From contig JAJJXM010000064.1 of NCBI GenBank assembly GCA_024516155.1, positions 248,001 through 312,000 on the forward strand: a DNA stretch of 64,000 nucleotides, read 5' to 3'. The position numbers and the translations under genes are program-made. The first letter of the stretch is position 1; each line of letters begins with the position of its first letter. The notes beneath the pieces were generated by a model that saw nothing but the letters and a program-made list of their open reading frames with translations, did not search any database and was not told the DNA's origin. Positions 33,944-45,633 of this stretch are shown piece after piece. This DNA is from Pyronema omphalodes. Lineage: Eukaryota; Ascomycota; Pezizomycetes; Pezizales; Pyronemataceae.

Positions 33944-36900
33944 TTAGGCTCGAGTTCCTACGAGAGGAGAAGGTTTGTCTGGGTATAACTGGTGGAATTT
34001 CTCAGCGGCCTCAGTTTCGGATAGGTTTGTTTCCGGTTCCCAGGTTGGAGAGTCATGGCCGGTCCACTTGACGAGGTACTGCAGGTTTCCTCTTGACCAA
34101 CGGCTATCCAGAATTTCATCCACGAACCATTCTTCTTCGCCGTCTACTACTACCGGTAGGGGCGGTGGGATAATCTGGCCAGGGAGGGGGTCCGAAGGGG
34201 CTGGGTTTAGTAGGGACACGGGGAAGGTCCTATGATGTTTCATTGTCTCCGGTATATGCAATTCATAGGCGTGGGATCCAATGGGCCGTAACACGGTGAA
34301 GGGCCCTAGGTGTTTGTTTTCCAGTTTCTTTGAGGGGCGGCGGGTTCTGAGGTTGCGGGCGTCCAGCCATACTAGGTCTCCTGGTTTGAAGACCGGCGCG
34401 GGGAGTCGGGAATTGTCGGCCGCCTCTATGTGGCGGGCTTGGGCGTATTTCATTTCAGAACGTAAGACGTCATGGATGTGTGACATCCTTTCCGCTACCT
34501 CGTTCGCTTTCACTTCTTCAGGATTGTCTGTCCTGATTTCCAACTCGAAGGAGCATTTGGGGTGTCGGCCGTAGATAGCGTAGAACGGAGACAGCGACGT
34601 TGTATCCGATACTTGGTTATTTGCAGCAAATTCTGCCAGTGGTAAAAATTTCTTCCAATCGTCTTGTAAATAACAGACGTACGCACGGAGATATTGCTCC
34701 GTAACCGCGTTGATTCTTTCTGTTTGGCCATCGGTTTGGGGGTGGAAGGCCGTGCTCGTGGCAATTTCGATACCCATGCAATTTGCCAGGTGTTTCCAAA
34801 AGTGGGCAACAAATTGCAGGCCGCGGTCGGACACTACTGTGTCTGGTAGGCCGTGTAGTTTGAATACGTTTTCCAGGAAGAGTTGCGCGAAGCCTTCTGC
34901 GTCTATCGTGGAGTGACAGGGCACTAAGTGCCGCTGTTTCGTGAGTCGGCAAACGATCGCACATATTGCGTCGAAGCCTTCAGATGTCGGTAGTCCAGTA
35001 ACAAAGTCCACCGATATATTCTGCCACGGGTGGTGGGGGACCGGTAGGGGTTTCAAGGTTCCATAGGGTGCGTGGCGGGTAGCTTTTGTTCTTTTACAAG
35101 TGTGGCAATTTCGGACGAATTGGTCCACATCTTTTCTCATCGAGGGCCAGTAATAATTCCTGGCGAGGAGTTCGAAAGTCTTTGCACGGCCCGGGTGTCC
35201 CATGGTGGGGGGGGTCGTGGTGATTTTGTAGTAGTTTCAATCGTAGTTTGTCCAGCGCGGGGACATAGAGGCAGTCTCGGTAGTACAATGTGTTTTCCAA
35301 CACGGAGCAATCGGCGAGTGATATGTCCTTACAGATTTGTGTACCGTCTTCCAGCATTCCCAACACTCGGTTGGGGAATGAATCTGTCTTGTAGCCCTCT
35401 GTAAACAGGAGGTCAACTTTGGAGGGTGCCAGTTTCATGGGCGGGGTCATGCACAACTGGAAGTTTTGTGCCTTTAGAACAGCTTGCTGGTTCGCTAGTA
35501 TGCGTTCGTCTCCCTCTCCCGGGAGGTCGGCGGCTCGTCTTGTCAGGGCGTCCGGTTTTCCTCCCAGCGTTCCCGGTCGATAGGTGATCACACAGTTGAA
35601 CCGAGACAGGAATTCGGACCAGCGTGCTTGTCGTCTGTTTAGTAGCTTTGTCGTCATAAAGTATTCGAGATTCTTGTGGTCTGTCAATACTTTTATAGGG
35701 AAGGCGGAGCCCTCCAAGTGGGGACGCCATTCCTCGAAACAACGAACTATTGCCAGTAGTTCTTTGTCATAGATCTCATAGTTGCATTCTGCCGGGGAAT
35801 GCTTTTTGGAATAAAACGCGACGGGGTGTAACACGTTATCGTCGTCGTATTGTGATAAAACTCCAGCAGACACATAGTCAGATGCGTCTGTTTCTACTAC
35901 AATCGGTTTCTCGTAGTCGAAGTGCTTGAGAATCGGTGCTGATGTAAATGCGTCCTTCAGTCGGTCGAAGGCGCTTTGCTGATCTTTACCCCAGGTAAAG
36001 GGGATCGCTTTACCATCTTTCTTTTTGGTCAGAGCCGTCAGAGGGGAGACCACTTTTGAGTAGTCTTTGATAAATCTTCGGTAGAAATTCGCGAAACCCA
36101 GGAACTCTTGGACCTGTTTCAAATTGGTTGGTTCCTTCCAATCTCTCACTGTGGCTACTTTGGAATCCATCATGCGCGCGCCGTCGCGGCCGATGTTGTA
36201 GCCCAGGTACTGTACTTCTGCCTTAGCAAACTTACACTTCTCTGGCTTCAAGTGCAGTTTTTCTTGCTTGAGTCGTTCCAAGATCTTTCGGACGTGTGCG
36301 GTGTGATCGGGCTTTGTTTCAGAGAATACGAGAATATCGTCCAAGTATGCCATACAAAACTGGTCCAGGTATGGTCTCAGGACATCATTTATGAATGCCT
36401 GGAAATCGGCAGGCGCGTTAGTGAGCCCAAAGGGCATTACTTTCGACTCGAATAGGCCGTACCTTGTGCGGAAGGCCGTCTTCCATTCTTCGCCCTCTGC
36501 CATTCTGATAAGGTTATAAGCGCTGCGGACATCTAGGGTCGTAAAGTATTGAGCTTTGGAAAGATTCATCATCGTCTCCTGTATCAATGGCAGCGGGTAC
36601 CGGTTCTTCTCGGTACCTTCATTCAGTCTTCGGTAATCGACGCATAGGCGTAGGGATCCGTCTGATTTTTTCACGAATAATATCGGCGAGGCGGCTGATG
36701 ATTGGGAGCGTTGTATAAATCCTTTCTCCTAATTCTCATCGAGCCACGCTTTCAGCGTCTGCAACTCGTTGCGTGACAGCGAGTATAACGGGCCAAAGGG
36801 GGGGACGAATCCCTCTTTCAGTGGGATCTTGTGGTCGTAGGGCCGGTGTGGGGGGAGTTCCTTCGCGTTGACCTCCTTGAATAAATCGAGGTAGTCATGG

Positions 36901-37679
36901 TACTCTTCGGGGATCATGTCTTTCAGTTCCTCATCCGTGAGGGGGGGCTTGTCTTGTAGGGCGACGGTGATCTGGTCCAACGATAGCGAGAACACTGTCA
37001 GGCTTTCGTCTTCTACCATTTCTTTGAAGTCAGAGATGGTTAGACTTGAGATCGCTATTGGGGGTTCGTCCGGGGGGTCGGGGACCGGGGATTCCAATTC
37101 CGGCATGGGTTCTGTGTCGGGCTCGTGGACGTCGGGAGGGGGGCCCGGGTCCAGGACCTCGACACCGGTTGTGCTTACAGGCAACGGGGTGCAGTTCCTT
37201 AGGCGGTATTGGGAGTCGAAGCTTACAGTGTTGGAACTGAAGCTTATTGTTACGTCGTGTTTCTTCAACCAGGGGATGCCCAACACCACCGGGTAGTGAC
37301 CCAACTTGGTGACGAACATGGGAAGGGTTTCCGAGTGACCATTGATGGTACACTCTACTTGGGCGAGGTGTGTGATTTTTCCTGAGGATATGGGGCGGCC
37401 GTCGATAACTTCGACCGTTCGGGCGGTGGATAGGGGGGTTAGGGGGAGTTTGTGATGGCGGGCGAAATTGCTGTCAACAAAGGCGATACCAGTGGCGCCG
37501 CAGTCAACGAGCGCTACTGTTTTCACGGAGCGGTTATTGGAAAACAAGGAGCAAGAGAGAACAAGGTGTTTGCATTCTAACTTTCAAGTAAAACTTGCGC
37601 CCGATAATAGCAATGTATCAGCAATAATTTTCCCACCAGCGGCAGAGCCATCTTCTTGCAGCTGGTTTATTCTTTTCCC
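33944..37679 (-). pseudogene. A2 pol
   Basis: Same domain order as A1 pol: protease, RT, RNase H, integrase, chromodomain. RNase H is open here (GVLSQYDDDN), showing that the TGA in A1 and B is derived. It is broken by an early TGA, by TAG at 36729-36731 just before RT, and by a +1 C at 35206-35213 in the integrase zinc finger region. It ends with VGTRA-stop at 33944-33946. Confidence 0.9.
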
Positions 37680-39016
37680 GACACCTCTTCTTCATTATCC
37701 AACAATTCCACGCTCGCCACTTTAACATTCGTCTTGGCGGGGCACGACGCAGCCATGTGGCCGAGGCCACCGCAGTAGAGGCAACGTCCTTCTGACAGGC
37801 GGGTCGCGCGCTCCTGTGCCGACAGTTTCTGACGGGGTCCCTGGGCAGGGGTTTGCTTGCTGGAGGAGGCGGTGGTGGCTTGGGTAGCGGGGGTGGGGCG
37901 ACTCGTGGCGGGGGTGGCGGCGGTAGTGGGTTTAACTTGGCCGCGGTTGGTACGCAGCTTGCGGAGGTTCTCGAGTGCTCTCAATTGGGAGTCCAATTTT
38001 TGGCACTGGTCAACAAATTCGTGCATCGTAGTGGTGGGAGGGGCGCCAACCAACTTTTCGTGCAACTCGAGGGACAGGCCGTTACGCAGAGCATCCATGG
38101 TGGCGGCTTCATCCCAGCCTAATTCTGCGACCAGGCGGGAGAACTCTGCATAATAGTCCGAAAATTCGCGGTTGTTTTGTCGGAGATTTTGTAGTTTGAA
38201 ACGAGCCGTTGCGCGCTCGTCCGGGTCTCCAAAGGTACGCTGTAAGATTTTAATGACGTCCTCGACGTCGTTGAGGGCCCAGCGGTTGCCATTTTCCTTG
38301 ATATAAGGAAGAATCTGATCTAAGGCGCGTCCGCGGAGGCGGCCCATGGCATAAGAAATCCGTTTGTGAGGGGCTGAGAAGCATAGTTCATCGCTCACCA
38401 ACTTGATGCGAAGCAAGGAGACAAAGCGGCGGAGGTCCTCCCTGTTGGACCCGTCGAAGGTTGGCGGATCCGAGATTTTGTCTCCGGTCACGCGGATGCC
38501 AGCGGAGGCGAGTAGCGCGTTGATGAGTTCACGCTGGCGGGTGAGCTCCTTCTCGTAATAGTGAATTTCATTCGTATCAGCTTGTTCCTCCGGGGTTAGG
38601 AGGATTTCGGGGTCTCGGGGGGGGGGGGGTCTTGGAATTGGTGCGATTATAGCGGGGGCGGGGGCTGCGGCTGCGGCTGTGGTAGGGGGTGCGGCGGTTC
38701 GCGGCACTGTTTCTGGGCCATTTGGATAAACCTGGACGGAGCCAGTCTGGATAACGACAGGGGGAATGGGGGCAGGGGTGGGAGCTGTTGGAGCGCGGGA
38801 GGCGACAGGGCTGGAGACCCGAGTGCTGTTACGGGAGCCGGGGGTTTCCGCGAGGTCGTTTAAGAGATAGCCCGTGGGGTGGTCTTGAGCGTCTAGGATG
38901 GATTGCGCGAGTTGTTTGGTGAAAGTAAGCGGTTCATGGCCGTCAGGGAACTGGGTCATGGAGGCAGCGTTCACAATTTGCTGCCAGTGTCCTTCGTCGA
39001 TAAGTTTAACGTGCAT
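37667..39016 (-). CDS. A2 Gag polyprotein (449 aa), intact
   Basis: Starts MHVKLIDEGHWQQIV. A Pro/Ala-rich linker covers about residues 75-150. The retrotransposon capsid domain follows (DDP.F.G.NREDLRRFV to the TTTMHEFVDQCQKLD region). One CCHC knuckle CLYCGGLGHMAASC sits near residue 415. It ends VSGKE-TAA (37667-37669). The slip heptamer overlaps the last codons. Gag assembles the virus-like particle and packages RNA. Confidence 0.9.
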   Translation of the reverse strand: MHVKLIDEGHWQQIVNAASMTQFPDGHEPLTFTKQLAQSILDAQDHPTGYLLNDLAETPGSRNSTRVSSPVASRAPTAPTPAPIPPVVIQTGSVQVYPNGPETVPRTAAPPTTAAAAAPAPAIIAPIPRPPPPRDPEILLTPEEQADTNEIHYYEKELTRQRELINALLASAGIRVTGDKISDPPTFDGSNREDLRRFVSLLRIKLVSDELCFSAPHKRISYAMGRLRGRALDQILPYIKENGNRWALNDVEDVIKILQRTFGDPDERATARFKLQNLRQNNREFSDYYAEFSRLVAELGWDEAATMDALRNGLSLELHEKLVGAPPTTTMHEFVDQCQKLDSQLRALENLRKLRTNRGQVKPTTAATPATSRPTPATQATTASSSKQTPAQGPRQKLSAQERATRLSEGRCLYCGGLGHMAASCPAKTNVKVASVELLDNEEEVSGKE

Positions 39017-39248
39017 TCTGGCGGGCTCGGAGGATTGGCTTGAGTCTGATGGTGTGGCGGACGTGCTCCTGGTAAGTGTAGTCCTGGAGTTCCCAGCGGA
39101 CCACAAGGTAGCAGTACTTTTCTGCTCTTCGGATGGTTCTTCGCACTGCGCCAGCGAATCGGTCGGAAATCCCGAAGGTTTCGTTTAGGGTGTGCGTTTC
39201 CAGGGCTTGTTTTAAGGCGTAGGTCCAAGCAGAACCGGTGGGGTTCAT
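39006..39248 (-). CDS. Gypsy ORF0 in A2 (80 aa, upstream of gag)
   Basis: Starts MNPTGSAWTYALKQALE, the first ATG after the LTR. It ends with a TAA inside the gag start region; the shared stretch ATGCACGTTAA is 11 nt. It is small and basic with no recognised domain. It is open in A1, A2 and B and frameshifted in C. It could be a real accessory protein, a translation-control uORF, or the ancestral N terminus of Gag now split off by a frameshift. Confidence 0.5.
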   Translation of the reverse strand: MNPTGSAWTYALKQALETHTLNETFGISDRFAGAVRRTIRRAEKYCYLVVRWELQDYTYQEHVRHTIRLKPILRARQNAR

Positions 39249-39283
39249 GCGTGTTGGTTGAATAATTATTCGATCGAACGTAA

Positions 39284-39812
39284 TGTCAGGGAACTAGGAA
39301 CGGACGTTCAAAGAACACACTGAACACTACCGGCAAGGGGGACTAGGCGGGTTCCAGGACGGGGAACGGAAGGACAAGGACCGAAGTGCTCGTCAGACGG
39401 ACGGCACACGAAACAGGAACAGGGACAAGGACAAGAATGACGTGGGACTGGAAGGAGAAGTCTTTATTAAGAGCAAGGGAAAGACACAAGACGTTCGATG
39501 GAGAACTCGACAACGGGGAGGCAAGCCTCCTTATGTACAAAGGGGCGGCCAGCACTCTTGCTGGGCCGTCATCCAACATCGCTACATGAAAGCTTCCGTT
39601 CTCCATCAATTCACCTGCGACGCCACAGCTCTCCAGCTCATGGTACGTGATCCATCATCAATCATCCTATCAACCGCAACGGCATGGCACACACAACAAC
39701 ACAACGACAACACAACACAACACGGCAAGACAACGGCACGATGTCGACAACAACAACGACAACATAATGATGACGCAACAACACAACGGCTCGTCAGCCG
39801 TGTGCCGTGACA
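39284..39812 (-). repeat. A2 5' LTR (529 bp)
   Basis: Same subtype as the A2 3' LTR. It is followed on the minus strand by the primer-binding region TTACGTTCGATCG. Confidence 0.95.
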
Positions 39813-39817
39813 ATGGG

Positions 39818-40493
39818 CCGCCTCCGCGGACGCGCCTTGGATCAGATTCTTCGTTATATCAAGGAAAATGGCAACCGCTGGGCCCTCAATGACGTCGAAG
39901 ACGTCATTAAGATCCTACAGCGTACCTTTGGAGACCCGGACGAGCGCGCAACGGCTCGTTTCAAACTACAAAATCTCCGACAAAACAACCGCGAGTTTTC
40001 AGACTATTATGCAGAGTTTTCCCGCCTGGTCGCAGAATCCGGCTGGGATGAAGGCGCCACCATGGATGCTCTGCGTAACGGCCTGTCCCTCGAGTTGCAC
40101 GAAAAGTTGGTTGGCGCCCCTCCCACCACTACGATGCACGAATTTGTTGACCAGTGCCAAAAATTGGACTCCCAATTGAGAGCACTCGAGAACCTCCGCA
40201 AGCTGCGTACCAACCGCAGCCAAGTTAAACCCACTACCGCCGCCACCCCCGCCACCAGTCGCCCCACCCCCGCTACCCCAGCCACCACCGCCGCCTCCAG
40301 CAAGCAAACCCCTGCCCAGGGACCACGTCAGAAACTGTCGGCACAGGAACGCGCGACCCGCCTGTCAGAAGGACGTTGCCTCTACTGCGGTGGCCTTGGC
40401 CACATGGCTGCTTCGTGCCCCGCCAAGACGAATGTTTAAGTGGCGAGTGTGGAATTATTGGATAGTGAAGAAGAAGTGTCGGGAAAAGACTAA
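39818..40493 (+). pseudogene. A1 gag, 3' part
   Basis: Resumes after A2 with GRLRGRALDQIL and runs through the capsid region to the CLYCGGLGHMAASC knuckle. An AAA-to-TAA nonsense change at 40437-40439 ends it 18 codons before the family stop at 40491-40493. Confidence 0.88.
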
Positions 40494-40525
40494 ACCAGCT
40501 GCAAGAAGATGGCTCTGCCGCTGGT
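40481..40525 (+). promoter_or_regulatory. Programmed -1 frameshift signal (gag-pol)
   Basis: Heptamer G GGA AAA at 40481-40487 in gag phase, then a 6-nt spacer containing the gag stop, then a hairpin. The outer stem is ACCAGC (40494-40499) with GCTGGT (40520-40525), plus an inner GCA/TGC pairing. A -1 slip enters exactly the pol frame, which has no ATG before the protease. The same signal is present in A2 (37673-37679, minus) and C (48142-48148, minus). Confidence 0.78.
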
Positions 40526-43500
40526 GGGAAAATTATTGCTGATACATTGTTATTATCGGGCGCAAGTTTTACTGGAAAGTTAGAATGCAAACACCTTGTT
40601 CTCTCTTGCTCCTTGTTTTCCAATAACCGCTCCGTGAAAACAGTAGCGCTCGTTGACTGCGGCGCCACTGGTATCGCCTTTGTTGATCGCAATTTCGCCC
40701 GCCATCACAAACTCCCTCTAACCCCCCTACCCACCGCCCAAACGGTCGAAGTTTTCGACGGCCGACCCATATCCTCAGGAAAAATCACACACCTCGCCCA
40801 AGTAGAGTGTACCATCAATGGTCACTCGGAAACCCTTCCCATGTTCGTCACCAAGTTGGGTCACTACCCGGTGGTGTTGGGCATCCCCTGGTTGAAGAAA
40901 CACGACGTAACAATAAGCTTCAGTTCCAACACTGTAAGCTTCGACTCCCAATACTGCCTAAGGAATTGCACCCCGTTGCCTGTAAGCACAACCGGTGTCG
41001 AGGTCCTGGACTCAAGGCCCCCTCCCGCTGTCCACGAGCCCGACACAAACCCCATGCCGGAGTTAGAAGACTCGGTCCCCGACCCCCCGGACGAACCCCC
41101 AATAGCGATCTCAAGTCTAACCATCTCCGACTTCAAAGAAATGGTAGAAGACGAAAGCCTGACAGTGTTCTCGCTATCGTTGGACGAGATCACCGTCGCC
41201 CTACAAGACAAGCCCCCCCTCATGGATGAGGAACTGAAAGACATGATCCCCGAAGAGTACCATGACTACCCCGATTTATTCAAGGAGGTCAACGCGAAGG
41301 AACTCCCCCCACACCGAGCCTACGACCACAAGATCCCACTGAAAGAGGGATTCGTTCCCCCCGTTGGCCCGTTATACTCGCTGTCACGCAACGAGTTGCA
41401 GACGCTGAAAGCGTGGCTCGATGAGAATTTGGAGAAAGGCTTTATACAACGCTCCCAATCATCAGCCGCCTCGCCGATATTATTCGTGAAAAAATCATAC
41501 GGATCCCTACGCCTATGCGTAGATTACCGAAGACTGAATGAAGGTACCGAGAAGAATCGGTACCCGCTGCCATTGATACAGGAAACGATGATGAATCTTT
41601 CCAAAGCTCAATATTTTACGACCCTTGATGTCCGCAGCGCCTATAACCTTATTAGAATGGCAGAAGGCGAAGAATGGAAGACGGCCTTCCGCACAAGGTA
41701 CGGCCTATTCGAGTCGAAAGTAATGCCCTTTGGGCTCACTAACGCGCCTGCCGATTTCCAGGCATTCATAAATGATGTCCTGAGACCATACCTCGACCAG
41801 TTTTGTACGGCATACTTGGACGATATCCTCGTATTCTCTGAAACAAAGCCCGATCACACCGCACACGTCCGAAAGATCTTGGAACGACTCAAGCAAGAAA
41901 AACTGCACTTGAAGCCAGAGAAGTGTAAGTTTGCTAAGGCAGAAGTACAGTACCTGGGCTACAACATCGGCCGCGACGGCGCGCGCATGATGGATTCCAA
42001 AGTAGCCACAGTGAGAGATTGGAAGGAACCAACCAATCTGAAACAGGTCCAAGAGTTCCTGGGTTTCGCGAATTTCTACCGAAGATTTATCAAAGACTAC
42101 TCAAAAGTGGTCTCCCCTCTGACGGCTCTGACCAAAAAGAAAGATGGTAAAGCGATCCCCTTTACCTGGGGTAAAGATCAGCAAAGCGCCTTCGACCGAC
42201 TGAAGGACGCATTTACATCAGCACCTATTCTCAAGCACTTCGACTACGAGAAACCGATTGTAGTAGAAACAGATGCATCGGACTATGTGTCTGCTGGAGT
42301 TTGATCACAATACGACGACGATAACGTGTTACACCCCGTCGCGTTTTATTCCAAAAAGCATTCCCCGGCAGAATGCAACTATGGGATCTATGACAAAGAA
42401 CTACTGGCAATAGTTCGTTGTTTCGAGGAATGGCGCCCCCACTTGGAGGGCTCCGCCTTCCCGATAAAAGTATTGACAGACCACAAGAACCTCGAATACT
42501 TTATGATGACAAAGCTACTAAACAGAAGACAAGCACGCTGGTCCGAATTCCTGTCTCGGTTCAACTTTGTCATCACCTACCGACCGGGAACGTTGGGAGG
42601 GAAACCGGACGCCCTGACGAGACGAGCCGCGGACCTCCCGGGAGAGGGAGACGAACGTATACTAGCGAATCAGCAAGCTGTCCTAAAGCCACAGAACTTC
42701 CAATTGTGCATGACCCCGCCCATGAAACTTGCACCCTCCGAAGTGGACCTCCTGTTTAAGGAGGGCTACAAGACAGATTCATTCCCAAACCGAGTGTTGG
42801 GAATGCTGGAAGACGGTACACAAATCTGTAAGGACATATCACTCGCCGATTGCTCCGTCTTGGAAAACAGATTGTACTACCGAGACTGCCTCTACGTCCC
42901 CGCGCTGGACAAACTACGATTGAAACTACTACAAGATCACCACGACCCCCCCACCATGGGACACCCGGGCCATGCAAAGACTTTCGAACTCCTCGCCAGG
43001 AATTATTACTGGCCTTCGATGAGAAAAGATGTGGATCAATTCGTCCGAAATTGCCACACTTGTAAAAGAAGAAACGTGACCCGCCACGCACCCTACGGAA
43101 CCTTGAAACCCCTACCGGTCCCGCGCCACCCGTGGCAGAACATATCTGTGGACTTTGTTACTGGACTGCCGACATTGGAAGGCTTCGACGCAATATGTGC
43201 GATCGTTTGCCGACTCACAAAACAGCGACACTTGGTGCCCTGTCACTCCACGATAGACGCAGAAGGCTTCGCGCAACTCTTCCTGGAAAACGTATTCAAA
43301 CTACACGGCCTACCAGACACAGTGGTGTCCGACCGCGGTCCGCAATTTGTGGCCCACTTCTGGAAACACCTGGCAAATTGCATGGGTATCGAGATCGCCA
43401 CGAGCACGGCCTTCCACCCCCAGACCGATGGCCAAACAGAAAGAATCAATGCGGTTACGGAGCAATATCTCCGCGCGTACGTCTGTTATCTGCAAGACGA

Positions 43501-44215
43501 CTGGAAGAAATTCTTACCACTGGCAGAATTTGCTGCAAATAACCAAGTATCGGATACAACGTCGCTGTCCCCGTTCTACGCCATATACGGCCGACACCCC
43601 AAATGCTCATTCGAATTGAAAATCAGGACAGACAATCCTGAAGAAGTGAAAGCGAACGAGGTGGCGGAAAGGATGTCACACATCCATGACGTCTTACGTT
43701 CTGAAATGAAATACGCCCAAGCCCGCCACATAGAAGCCGCCGACAATTCCCGACTCCCCGCGCCGGTCTTCAAACCAGGAGACCTGGTATGGCTGGACGC
43801 CCGCAACCTCAGAACCCGCCGCCCCTCAAAGAAACTAGAAAACAAACACCTAGGCCCCTTCACCGTGGTACGGCCCATTGGATCCCACGCCTATGAGTTG
43901 GATATACCGGAGACAATGAAACATCACAGGACCTTGCCCGTGTCCCTACTAAACCCAGCCCCTTCGGACCCCCTCCCTGGCCAAATTATCCCACCGCCCC
44001 TACCGGTAGTAGTAGACGGCAAAGAAGAATGGTTCGTGGATGAAATTCTGGATAGCCGTTGGTCAAGAGGAAACCTGCAGTACCTCGTCAAGTGGACCGG
44101 CCATGACTCTCCAACCTGGGAACCGGAAACGAACCTATCCGAAACTGAGGCCGCTGAGAAATTCCACCAGTTATACCCAGACAGACCTTCTCCTCTCGTA
44201 GGAACTCGAGCCTAA
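40481..44215 (+). pseudogene. A1 pol: protease, RT, RNase H, integrase, chromodomain
   Basis: The frame opens at the GGGAAAA slip site without an ATG. Protease has ALVDCGATGIAFVD. RT has FFTTLDVRSAYNLI-like, FGLTNAPADFQ and the catalytic YLDDILVF. RNase H starts VVETDASDYVSAGV. Integrase has the HHCC finger (HPGHAKTF ... CHTCKR) and the DDE core (VDFVTGLP, SDRGPQFVAHFW, QTDGQTERIN). The C-terminal chromodomain is EEWFVDEILDSRW ... YLVKWTGHDSPTWEPE. A TGA at 42302-42304 (TTA in A2) interrupts RNase H. Otherwise the frame is open to TAA 44213-44215. Confidence 0.92.
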
Positions 44216-44226
44216 CGGGGGGGTAC

Positions 44227-44746
44227 TGTCACGGCAAACGGCTGACAAGCCGTTGTGTTGTTGCGTCACCATTGTGTTGTCGTTGTTGTTGCCGTTGTCT
44301 TGCCGTGTTGTGTTGTGTTGTCGTTGTGTTGTTGTGTGTGCCGTGCCGTTGTGATTGATAGACTGGCTGATGATGGATGACGTACCATGAGCTGGAGAGC
44401 TGTGGCGTCGCAGGTGAAATGATGGAGAACGGAAGCTGTCATGTAGCGATGTTGGATGACGGCCCAGCAAGAGTGCTGGCCGCCCCTTTGTACATAAGGA
44501 GGCTTGCCTCCCCGTTGTTGAGTTCTCCATCGAACGTCTTGTGTCTTTCCCTTGTCCTTAATAAAGACTTCTCCTTTCAGTCCCACGTCATTCTTGTCCT
44601 TGTCCCTGTCCCTGTTTCGTGTGCCATCCGTCTGCCGTGCACTTCGGTGTTTGTCCTTCCGTTCCCCCATCCCGGAACCCGCCTAGTCCCCCCTCGCCGG
44701 TAGTGTTCAGTGTGTGCTTCAAATGTCCGTTCTCAGTTCCCTGACA
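44227..44746 (+). repeat. A1 3' LTR (520 bp)
   Basis: Differs from the 5' LTR at several sites. Its first 21 bases carry two changes (CAAACGG, GACAAGCC) shared with the 3' LTR of element B. Contains AATAAA at about 44562. A G-rich polypurine tract (ACGGGGGGGTAC) precedes it. Confidence 0.95.
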
Positions 44747-44751
44747 TTGGG

Positions 44752-45078
44752 GCTCTTTTCTAGAATCTGCGGACGGCAATGCAGTCTGGACGGCACTCCG
44801 CACGACTCAACCGCGGGTGTCTGTGATGGTGGGGACCATCGAGGATGAACGGGGAAATCGTGCGGAAACGGAGGAGGACAATAGACGCATGCTTGCCGAT
44901 GTCTCATTCCCACCACCCAACGATTATGAGGGAGGGTGGCACTCGAGAGGCCCTGCTGGTGAGGCTCACTCGTGGGTCACGCAAGAAGTTGTCGCTGCCG
45001 CAATTAACCAGCAGAGCAATTCAAAGGCCCCGGGAAGTGATAGCCTGGGAGTGCCAATAATAAAGGCTCTCATGCGGT
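44752..45078 (+). pseudogene. LINE ORF2, middle part
   Basis: 327 bp between the two Gypsy insertions. It encodes the pre-RT region (ESADGNAVWTALR ... SNSKAPGSDSLGVPIIKAL). KAPGSDSL is RT block 0/1 of Tad/I-like elements. Both ends abut the 5-bp target duplications. Confidence 0.88.
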
Positions 45079-45598
45079 TGTCACGGCACACGGCTGACGA
45101 GCCGTTGTGTTGTTGCGTCACCATTGTGTTGTCGTTGTTGTTGCCGTTGTCTTGCCGTGTTGTGTTGTGTTGTCGTTGTGTTGTTGTGTGTGCCGTGCCG
45201 TTGTTGTTGATAGACTGACTGATGATGGATGACGTACCATGAGCTGGAGAGCTGTGGCGTCGCAGGTGAAATGATGGAGAACGGAAGCTGTCATGTAGCG
45301 ATGTTGGATGACGGCCCAGCAAGAGTGCTGGCCGCCCCTTTGTACATAAGGAGGCTTGCCTCCCTGTTGTTGAGTTCTCCATCGAACGTCTTGTGTCTTT
45401 CCCTTGTCCTTGATAAAGACTTCTCCTTTCAGTCCCACGTCATTCTTGTCCTTGTCCCTGTCCCTGTTTCGTGTGCCGTCCGTCTGCCGTGCACTTCGGT
45501 CCTTGTCCTTCCGTTCCCCCATCCCGGAATCCGCCTAGTCCCCCCTTGCCGGTAGTGTTCAGTGTGTTCTTCGAACGTCCGTTCCTAGTTCCCTGACA
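45079..45598 (+). repeat. B 5' LTR (520 bp)
   Basis: Close to the A1 5' LTR (CACACGG, GACGAGCC at the start). The presumed transcript start ATCGAACGT is at 45381-45389, downstream of TACATAAGG. Confidence 0.95.
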
Positions 45599-45600
45599 TT

Positions 45601-45609
45601 ACGTTCGAT
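45601..45609 (+). promoter_or_regulatory. Gypsy self-complementary primer-binding site
   Basis: ACGTTCGAT lies two bases after the LTR. It is the exact reverse complement of ATCGAACGT at 45381-45389 within the LTR, the likely RNA 5' end. The same pair occurs in A2 and C. This resembles the self-priming of Tf1/sushi-type elements; no tRNA 3'-end complement is apparent. Confidence 0.6.
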
Positions 45610-45633
45610 CTAATAATTATTCGACCAACACGC

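Larger units (their letters stand above)
33404..39812 (-). mobile_element. Gypsy chromovirus A2, full length, inside A1 gag
   Basis: Minus orientation. The 5' LTR is 39284-39812 and the 3' LTR 33404-33932 (529 bp each). Target duplication ATGGG lies at 33399-33403 and 39813-39817. Length is 6.4 kb. gag is intact. pol has a nonsense codon in the protease region (GGA to TGA soon after the slip site), TAG at 36729-36731 and an 8-C-run frameshift at 35206-35213. The two LTRs are very similar to each other, in line with its being the youngest layer. Confidence 0.95.
31941..44746 (+). mobile_element. Gypsy chromovirus A1, itself split by element A2
   Basis: LTRs are 31941-32460 and 44227-44746 (520 bp each), with target duplication TTGGG at 31936-31940 and 44747-44751. 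Internal parts are 32461-33403 and 39818-44226. The host is LINE ORF2. gag is frameshifted and carries a nonsense codon; pol has one nonsense codon. pol ends in a chromodomain, which places it among chromoviruses. Confidence 0.94.

Noticed and set aside
35094..44530. Many antisense frames of 60-140 aa across Gypsy gag, pol and LTRs
   Set aside because: They recur only because the elements are repeated; each is a shadow of a sense-strand frame or of LTR low complexity.
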